Below the pieces are notes generated by a model. It had not been told where the DNA came from, searched no databases, and saw only the letters and a list, made by a program, of their open reading frames with translations. Shown here piece by piece: positions 57,500-64,000 of a DNA stretch of 64,000 nt (positions are counted from its first letter, which is position 1; each line of letters starts with the position of its first letter). This DNA is from Solenopsis invicta (taxonomy: Eukaryota > Arthropoda > Insecta > Hymenoptera > Formicidae). A program made the translations under genes and the position numbers. The stretch is taken from contig NC_052673.1 in assembly GCF_016802725.1 (NCBI RefSeq), forward strand, positions 831,037 through 895,036, given 5' to 3'.

Positions 57500-57790
57500 C
57501 CGGAGGTGGCAGGTTCAAACCTTGGGTGTGGTGTTATTTTTCGCAATGAATTTTTTCAGGGGGGAATGGATATATAGATGCAAATCAGCATCAATTATTA
57601 TATTTAATTAATTAATTTAATAAGAATCGTGATATTACTGATTTTTATTCGACATGCTGTGTTACGACCGGAAAAAATTTGGCGCACATTCTGGTTAAAT
57701 TTAAAGAAGTATATAAAATCACACGAATAAATATAGGCACTAAGATCTAGCTGCGACCGAAAAAGGCTTCTTTATTATCATTGTAAAATT
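57500..57790 (+). mobile_element. tRNA-derived SINE, copy 3 (5'-truncated)
   Basis: It begins within the tRNA head. GGTTCAAACCT (57512-57522) is the B box and the A box is degraded. The body (TTTTTTCAGGGGGGAATGG) and the 3' part (AAAATCACACGAATAAATA, then ATCTAGCTGCGACCG) match the SINE on the minus strand at 28.9-29.3 kb. Confidence 0.65.
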
Positions 57791-58848
57791 AAATAAACTT
57801 TGTTAAACGCCAGATCATTTTCTGGAACTCATCTAGAATTATAAATTTTTTAAAATCCTACAAGAATTGTGTCAGAAAATGACGTAGGACAAATTGAGAC
57901 TTTGCGTGAACCTGGCGCCTCACATTGTTCTATGCGTTTTTTTGCTTTAAAGGCCAGAACTATTTATTTTATCTGTTATGAATTATAGAAATATTATAAA
58001 TGAAGATAGAATTCTCAATTTTTTGTTAGTTTCCACAAAATAATAAGACAACTTCACACACACAAATAAATATTAACACAATAAGAATAAGCAAAAAGCC
58101 AATGAGAGTATCGGACGAGTATTTTTGTGCAAGTGAATTAGTCAGTAATAAACAAATATTTTTCTTTATTTATTCCGATAATGCTCGAACGTTTCGACTT
58201 TCTTTGGAATCATCATCAACATGACAAATATCAAATAATACGTATAATAGTATTTCTAGTAATAATAACGATTAATTATCCGGCCATCGTCGATCCGATA
58301 TATGACTGAGCACTAACGATTTGCCAGACCCGAAGTGCAACTTTCCATTAAAAAGAAAAAAATGGTTTAAATCAGTGACTCACCAGACATCGACAAAAAC
58401 CGGCAAAGCCATGGATAAGAAGAACTCGACACAATATTAATCCATATATATTTCCGCAATCGCTTTGATCAGACGTTTCTCACAGCGCTGCTTACAAGTG
58501 ACTGAGCGTTAGACATGAAGATCCGACACAGTTATTATTACAAACACAAAGCAAGTCAAAATAGAAAATATACATCCTCCATATTCAAGTGAGAATGAAA
58601 ACAAACAAAAGTGATCTCTACCGTTAATTAAAATACATGAGTAAAACACTGAGCAAAAGTGGAACATGTATTCGTAATCTCAATTTACAATTTTCCTTGC
58701 AATGAAAGATACGCATAATGCAAGCATTCAGTATCCGATTGTAGATTCATACTATTCTTCTGAATCTGGATGTGAAGCATTTTGGACACTAAACGCCTGC
58801 CTAAGAATCGTTCAGAATCTAGAATTTGGATACTTTCTCTTATGTAAA
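57791..58848. other. Spacer; GTCGAAACGTTCGAGC motif at 58186-58221 (minus)
   Basis: On the minus strand TTGATGATGATTCCAAAGAA then AGTCGAAACGTTCG shows the TGATGA...GTC-GAAA layout of a hammerhead-like core, with AATAAATAAAG downstream. The 58260-58560 part is less AT-biased. No gene. Confidence 0.4.
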
Positions 58849-59122
58849 GATTTACGATTTCGAAAGCTGTAAATTACGTTTGTGTGTAATTTTTAATTCA
58901 CTTCAAATAAATTTGCAAAATTCTTAACAAATTTTGCCGCATCTTTATTTTTATCCGCGCGTATAACTCTGTAAAAAATCAGTATATGTTTTTAAAGTCG
59001 ATATTAAAAATATGTAGAAACATTAAGCTGTAAAATGGATTTTGAAACACTTGATTTATCATTTTTGTTGATTCATCATTTACATTCCCTTTTGGAGAGT
59101 AATTGTAGGTGATCTTTTACTT
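58849..59122. mobile_element. Short-TIR element F5, copy 1
   Basis: TGTAAAGATTTACGATTTCG on the left, then AAAGCTGTAAATTACGTTTG and TTTGCAAAATTCTTAACA. It ends GTAGGTGATCTTTTAC. It is parallel over its length to 59671-59963. No coding capacity. Confidence 0.55.
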
Positions 59123-59174
59123 TTGCTCTTGAACGCTCATTTAATCTTTGTTGAAGTCAATATTTAAACTTCGT

Positions 59175-59585
59175 AAAAAAAAATTGTAAAACAATCTTCC
59201 TCGGTTCATTTTAAAAGACAAAACCCTTCAATTATTTAAATTGATCTTTTCAAAGATTTTTTTACACTTGGAAGTAAAGTAAAAAATTTAAAAAAAATTT
59301 TTTAAATAAAAACTTTTCCAAATTTAAACAAATTTAGGAAGTAGCAAATTTTTTGCCATTCAAATTAACATAAATTTGAAAATTAAAAAAACCCTTTAAA
59401 AAGATTTATTAAGTAAAAAATAATCCACGATATTTTTGATGTTTTATTTATTGCATTATAGAAAGCTTTTATTTTTAAAAATTTTTCTTAAATTTCTTCT
59501 TTCATTTCCTAATGTAAAAGAATCTTCAAGAAAAATCAATTTAAATAATTGAAAAGTATCGCGCCCTTTAAAATGAGCTCAGGAA
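59175..59585. repeat. Imperfect inverted repeat between the F5 copies
   Basis: TTCATTTTAAAAGACAAAAC and CAATTATTTAAATTGATCTT (59205-59255) match the complement of 59525-59580 (CTCATTTTAAAGGGCGCGA, CAATTATTTAAATTGATTTT). Arms are ~100 bp and the centre is AT-rich. No gene. Confidence 0.55.
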
Positions 59586-59670
59586 AATCGTTTTAAGGGC
59601 TATTTTTGCTTCATGTTGAATAACTCAGTGAATAAAAATTGTACAACACTCAACAATTACACAAATTAAA

Positions 59671-59963
59671 GGTAAAGATTCACGCTTTCGAATGCTGTAA
59701 ACCACATTTACGTGTAATTTTTATTTTATGCCGTTGAGATTTGCAAATTTGTAACATATTTTAAGATTTGATACATCCCCATTTGAATCCGCGTAACTTT
59801 GTAAACAATCTGCAAATCGTTTAATGAATTATCAATCTCGAAACTACAGATTTCAGACTTTAACATGCTTTCTGAGCATTTTTTTATGATTATTTTCAAC
59901 AAAGTTACACTCTCTTTAATTTTGCTTATTTTTGGGTGTTAGAATAAGTAGGTGATCCTTTAC
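59671..59963. mobile_element. Short-TIR element F5, copy 2
   Basis: The tip AGGTAAAGATTCAC is matched by the complement of GTGATCCTTTACCT at the right end. The interior parallels 58849-59122 (CGAATGCTGTAAACCACATT, CGTGTAATTTTTATTT, GAGATTTGCAAATTTGTAACA, CCGCGTAACTTTGTAAA). ~290 bp, non-coding. Confidence 0.6.
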
Positions 59964-60230
59964 CTAATTTTGCTGTCGAGAGTATAAACAATACTCTTAT
60001 TACTGGTTTTATTAATTTATAATTTTATAATCAATTCAATATGAATTTATATATTTAACATGTGTAGCATATATTTTAACATAAATATATAGCATTTATT
60101 AAAGTATAAAAAATATTGAAAAATTTATTTGTTTAAGATAATCAATTTTTGTGTAATTTTGTGACGAAGCACCTCTAATATCGCATCGTTCCAGAGTATG
60201 CCAAAATCCCGAAAAGCAGGCCAAAAGTTT

Positions 60231-60930
60231 TGTAACATTACGCCCCTCCACCGTACTGCCACACCAGTCCAAACAGCTGACCGACGTGCATAAGCCGAGC
60301 ATGTGCGTGCGCTTGGCAAACCTCACCACGACCACGTGCTATTACGCGCAACCAGCGCGCCACGCGCCGCATTCAGTAAGCGTTCCCACTCCGGCCGGCC
60401 CGGCCGCGCGCACTGATTGGTGCGTCCAGCCGCGTGGACCGATATATAAGCCGGCAGTAGGCAACCGGAAGAGATCTCACCGAACTACGGATCTCACCGG
60501 ATCCTCTCCAGCGCCGGGCATACTCGATGCTTTCTCGCTCGGGCATTCTCGAGCACCTCCTCGAGAACAAGTCCTAGTTCCCGCCTCCGTACGACGGGTA
60601 TTCTCGTCGTTCCTGCGGTCGGGTATGCTCGGCCGATCCATTCCTCCTACCGCGATGAGTATTCTCGTCGTTCCCGCGGCCGGGCAAGCTCGGCCAATCG
60701 CAACCGTCCGTCCCGCACGTCCCCGGATATTCTCGAGGACAAATCCCGCCGACACCGTTCTCGTGTCCGGCTCACCGTACCTCGCAGGGTGTTCACTCCC
60801 GCGGGATGAGGTCACTCAGGCCGCCACCGTCCGACACCCCTCGCGCAGCGCGGAACCGTCCGCCGCGCCGCGAACTGTCGATCTTGCGACCGCAACCGTT
60901 CACCGCACGGTGATTTCCTCCCGCTACTGA
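60231..60930 (+). mobile_element. GC-rich presumptive BEL/Pao LTR and leader
   Basis: From TGTAACATTACGCCCC at 60231 to about 60930 the sequence is strongly G+C- and CpG-rich, then drops abruptly to AT-rich pol. TATATAAG at 60443-60450 is a clear TATA box in a GC-rich context, as in an LTR U3 promoter. Downstream, imperfect repeats with the word GGGTATTCTCGTCGTTCC (near 60598 and 60656) occur at 60518-60740. A TG start and position just upstream of pol fit a 5' LTR plus leader. The matching 3' LTR is not in the window, so the LTR end cannot be fixed. The 214-codon open frame across it lacks any recognisable domain. Confidence 0.45.
60443..60450 (+). promoter_or_regulatory. TATA box in GC-rich context
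   Basis: TATATAAG preceded by GGACCGA and followed by CCGGCAGTAGGC. It is the only TATA-like word in ~650 bp of GC-rich DNA, so chance is unlikely. It would place initiation near 60475. Confidence 0.6.
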
Positions 60931-60949
60931 AGTAAAATCTACCGAGAAC

Positions 60950-63308
60950 AATGTACTTCATTCAACTTTAAAAAATAAATCATTCAACTCAATTGTTCTT
61001 TTAGCAACTGCTCAAGTCTTGGTTATGTCAAAGAATGGAGAACCTGTCAAAGCTCGAGTATTAATTGACCAGGGCTCCGAGATCTTTCTAATCTCAGAAC
61101 GTCTCGCACAATTACTACATCTTCCAAAAAAACCCTTCTCAATTTCTTTAATCGGAGTGGATGGCATAAAACCAAACAAAACTAAAGGCTCAATTTATTA
61201 AAAAATGAAGGCTCATTTCAATCCTCATTCAGAAATTTCCATCTTAGCGCACATTTTGCCAAAAATAATCCCTTCTCTTCTTTCTGTCAATATTCAGCAA
61301 CAAAATTGGCCTCATCTGAAAGGACTTACTCTTGCTGATTACAATTAAACAATTTCTGGATCAATTGATATGATATTAAGAGCCGATGCTTACTTCGAAT
61401 TAATTGAAGATGGTATTGTCAAAAGAGATAAATCTTTACCAATTGCTCAACGTACTAAACTTGGCTGGATTATTTCAGGCCCTATTCCCTCTAATTCATC
61501 AACAACAATTGCTGACGGATACCACATTTTAGTAGATCAGGATCTCCACGATCTTCTTCAAAATTTCTGGAGACTTGAGGAAGTGTTACCGTTTAAATCA
61601 TCACTCTTGTCAATCAAAGATCAAGCATGCAAGCAGCATTACAAACAGACTCATTCACGTAATCATACACGAAAATACATAGTCAGACTTCCTTTTAAAC
61701 GACCTGCAACAAAATTAGGAACAAGAGCTTTTAAAATCATAACTCATCTTTAAAAAAAAATTGTCAAACGATCCTAATCTAGCAAAAGCTTACTCCAAAT
61801 TTTTGACCAAATATGAAAATCTAAATCATATAAAACTTATCCCAGCTTCTCAACAAGTATTCGAACTCTGCTACTTCTTTCCACATCATGGAGTTATACG
61901 AGAAAATAGTTTAACAACTAAATTGAGAGTAGTTTTCAATGGCTCAAGCCGCACTACCACTGGTTTGTCTTTAAACGATCTTCATCACACCGGAGCCAAA
62001 TTACAAACAAATGCACTCAATGTATTAATATGGTTTAGACAATTCCGATACGTTTTCATTTGAGATATAGAGAAAATGTATCGACAAATTAAAACATCAA
62101 GAGGATTGGAAATTTCAACAAATTTTATGGTTTAAACAAAATAAAGAAATTGCCATTTATCAACTCACCATAATCACATACGGGCTAGCTTGTGCCCCGT
62201 TCTTAGCATTACGCATTATCAAACAGCTCATAGAAGACGAAGACGTTAAATTTCCTCTTGCTATTCCCGCTCTAAGTCAAGGAAGATATGTAGATGATAT
62301 TTTTGGTGTCACTGATTCAATCCAGCAAGCTCAAGAAATGGTAACTCAAGTGAATTCATTATGTACTGCAGAGGGTTTTCCTCTTCAAAAGTGGATCAGT
62401 AACCACCCAGAAATTCTCAGTTTCATCCCCCCTGAAAAGCAAGCAAGTTCAATGCTCGTACAGTTCAATAAATCAACAATATTTCACGTATAAGACTAAA
62501 TTGAAATCCATCAAACGACACTTTCTATTTATCCATCTTGCCCTCAAATCCAACAGTTTTAACAAAACGAAGTATTTTATCAACAATTGCTAAAATCTTT
62601 GATCCACTCGGATTGCTTGCTTCTGTCATTATTACAGCAAAGATCTTTATTCAAGAGCTATGGACCATTAAGCTTGGATGGGATAATCCGTTGCCTCAAC
62701 AAATTTCAATAAAGTAGACTAAATTTATTTCAGCTTTTCAAGAAATACCAAAACTAAAATTTCCACGATGAATTCATTATAATTCCAAATGTTCTTTCGA
62801 AATTCACGGATTCTGCGATGGGGATTCCAAAAAGCTATTTGCGTTGTTGTTTACATCCGTTCATTTAACCAAAAGGAAAAAATTACTACAAATTTAATTT
62901 GTGCTAAAACAAAAGTTGCTAGATTAAAAAAAATGACTATTTCACGTCTTAAACTCTCAGGAGCAGTTCTATTAACAAAGTTTACTTCTCGTGTATTACA
63001 AATTATAAAAACGAACCACAACCCTGTTTATCTTTGGACCAATTCAGCTGTTGTTTACACATGAATTAACAATCACCCATCACGATGGAAAGATTTTGTA
63101 CACAATCGCGTTTGTCAAATTCATGAAACTTTGCCACAAGCAATTTGGAAGTTTATCCCCGGACTAGACAATCCAACCGATTGTGCTACGAGAGGTTTGT
63201 CACCAAATCAACTTATCAAACATACTATTTGGTGGTCAGGACCGAATTGGCTTATTCAAGATTCTACGACATGGCCTCAAGCACCGTTAACCGTACCTAA
63301 TAAGGAAT
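60950..63308 (+). pseudogene. BEL/Pao-type retrotransposon pol pseudogene
   Basis: Domains appear in the BEL order. An aspartic protease with LIDQGSEIFLISERLAQLL lies at 61050-61110 (DQGS is usual in this group) and LADYN...IDMILRADAYFELI near 61330-61400. GWIISGPIP follows. The reverse transcriptase has FFPHHGVIRENSLTTKLRVV and GSSRTTTGLSLND (61875-61985), DIEKMYRQIK (62064), YGLACAPFLALR, and the catalytic YVDD at 62287-62298. Then come IAKIFDPLGLLA and QELW, and RNase H-like IHGFCDGD and SRLKLSGAVLLT. The final part has FVHNRVCQI and GLDNPTDCATRGL. There are in-frame stops at 61199, 61346 and 62061 and frameshifts near 61750 and 62095, among others. Gag and the integrase core are absent. 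The enzyme would have copied RNA to DNA in the cytoplasm. Confidence 0.9.
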
Positions 63309-63465
63309 AATCTCAAAGAGCGAACTAATCAAGTTCTCGTCACAATTACCAACTCCCACGAACCATGAAACTTAATCCACAAGTAATTAATTGAAAAGGC
63401 CAGTGAGACAAGCAAAAAGGTGTAGATGTTCGTATAGCTAATAATACATATTTATTTGTATATAA
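63309..63465. other. Junction after BEL/Pao pol
   Basis: The BEL/Pao coding sequence stops at 63308 without integrase or LTR, and AT-rich DNA follows into the next motif. This is a truncation point. Confidence 0.5.
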
Positions 63466-63504
63466 AGGACACAAACGTTTCGACTCTACGGAGTCTTCTT
63501 CAGT
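63466..63504 (-). other. GTCGAAACGTTTGTG motif, hammerhead-like core
   Basis: On the minus strand CTGAAGAAGACTCCGTAGAG then TCGAAACGTTTGTGTC. The CTGAAGA and GAAA elements bracket a 5-bp GACTC/GAGTC stem with a CGTA loop, the layout of a hammerhead ribozyme core apart from one extra A before the stem. GTC follows 12 bases later as a possible cleavage triplet. Flanking strands do not form an obvious stem I. Hammerhead motifs are known in terminal repeats of Penelope-like elements. Best-preserved of four such motifs. Confidence 0.4.
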
Positions 63505-63567
63505 GTGTGTGTATTCTTACATTACAGACGCAGAACGCAAACAAATCTTCATAATAGCCTTTTAAAT

Positions 63568-64000
63568 ACAATAGTCCGGGATTTAAAGCCCATGGTCCGA
63601 AATTTCTATTCTTGCTTTGTCGATTTCCAGTCCGCGAAACAGATCGTGTCAACAATTCGGTCTACGTATCGCTTCTTGTACGACTCGTGCAAATTAATTA
63701 ATCTCCGACCAATGATAGGTTCGTCGTTAGAGTCGTTGTAAGACATGTTCAAACGCTGATTGCTTACAATGTTAACGAATAACGGTCGATCTGTATTGAT
63801 CGGCGTGACAAGGGACACATGCCTTACAACGACTCTAACGACGAACCTATCATTGGTCGGAGATTAATTAATTTGCACGAGTCGTACAAGAAGTGATACG
63901 TAGACGCGAATTGTTGACACGATTTGTTTCGCGGACTGGAAATCGACGAAGCAAGAATAGAAATTTCGGACCATGGGCTTTAAATCCCGGACTATTGTAT
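63568..64000. repeat. Large palindrome cut by the window edge
   Basis: The arm 63570-63745 (ATACAATAGTCCGGG, CCATGGTCCGAAATTTC, GTCGATTTCCAGTCCGCG, TTGTACGACTCGTGC, GAACGATAGG-like block, GACTCTAACGAC) is complementary to 63818-64000 with only a few differences. The spacer is about 75 bp. The match is still running at base 64000, so arm length is a minimum. The minus strand of the left arm has a 70-codon open frame with SYNDSNDEPIIGRRLINLHE that I do not recognise. Confidence 0.85.

Noticed and set aside
60286..60930. 214-codon open frame, the longest in the window
   Set aside because: No domain; it runs through GC-rich CpG-dense DNA with a TATA box and internal repeats, where stop codons are rare by composition. 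A long opposite-strand frame overlaps it.

Overview
This is a 64-kb stretch of AT-rich (roughly 70% A+T by eye) eukaryotic nuclear DNA in which I find no host protein-coding gene, no operon and no intact RNA gene. The mix of decayed transposable elements (Tc1 and mariner, piggyBac-type TTAA elements, a BEL/Pao and a Gypsy LTR retrotransposon, a non-LTR retrotransposon, a tRNA-derived SINE and many hairpin-like MITEs), with long dinucleotide microsatellites and a few GC-richer islands, fits intergenic or long-intron DNA of an insect. A hymenopteran such as an ant is my best guess. This is an inference from composition and TE content, not from a diagnostic gene.

Layout. 1-5.1 kb: AT-rich DNA, a small hairpin MITE (2.3-2.5 kb), and a dispersed repeat interrupted by a decayed Tc1-like transposon with ~190-bp terminal inverted repeats (3.2-4.7 kb). 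6.9-8.3 kb: half of a long-TIR element, then a mariner fold-back made of two C-terminal halves, then a Penelope/hammerhead-like motif. 12.3-13.5 kb: a 1.2-kb long-TIR element with a 24-bp minisatellite in its loop. 14.8-17.2 kb: GC-richer islands and a TCC-repeat tract. 18-20.3 kb: microsatellites and a small transposon-protein relic. 21.5-27.1 kb: two copies of one long-TIR family flanking a 148-bp near-perfect hairpin and a LINE fragment split by a MITE. 27.7-29.9 kb: dispersed repeats and SINEs. 30.7-32.1 kb: two adjacent TTAA-flanked piggyBac-type elements. 33-43.8 kb: several hairpin/TIR elements, one with a MITE nested in its arm. 44.5-47 kb: a third, larger TTAA-type element and a Mutator-like transposase fragment. 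49.2-50.6 kb: single-copy-looking, GC-richer DNA. 51-53.1 kb: a dispersed repeat and a 1.5-kb Tc1 fold-back palindrome. 53.4-55.6 kb: Gypsy LTRs in inverted orientation, a tRNA-Pro-like primer site, a gag pseudogene and a degenerate tandem array. 57-60 kb: a SINE and a pair of short TIR elements. 60.2-63.3 kb: a GC-rich presumptive LTR and a decayed BEL/Pao pol. 63.5-64.0 kb: a large palindrome running to the window edge.

The strongest theme is palindromic architecture: more than a dozen long inverted repeats of unrelated origin. Two of them are complementary in design: the mariner fold-back keeps only C-terminal transposase code, the Tc1 fold-back only the N-terminal DNA-binding code. A second theme is a 9-bp TCAAGGTCA word, the FTZ-F1/SF-1/ERR-type half-site, which I find eight times, each time inside the arms of long-TIR elements. 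Nothing here works together as a gene system. The window records transposon decay, nesting and palindrome formation that could produce hairpin RNA if transcribed.
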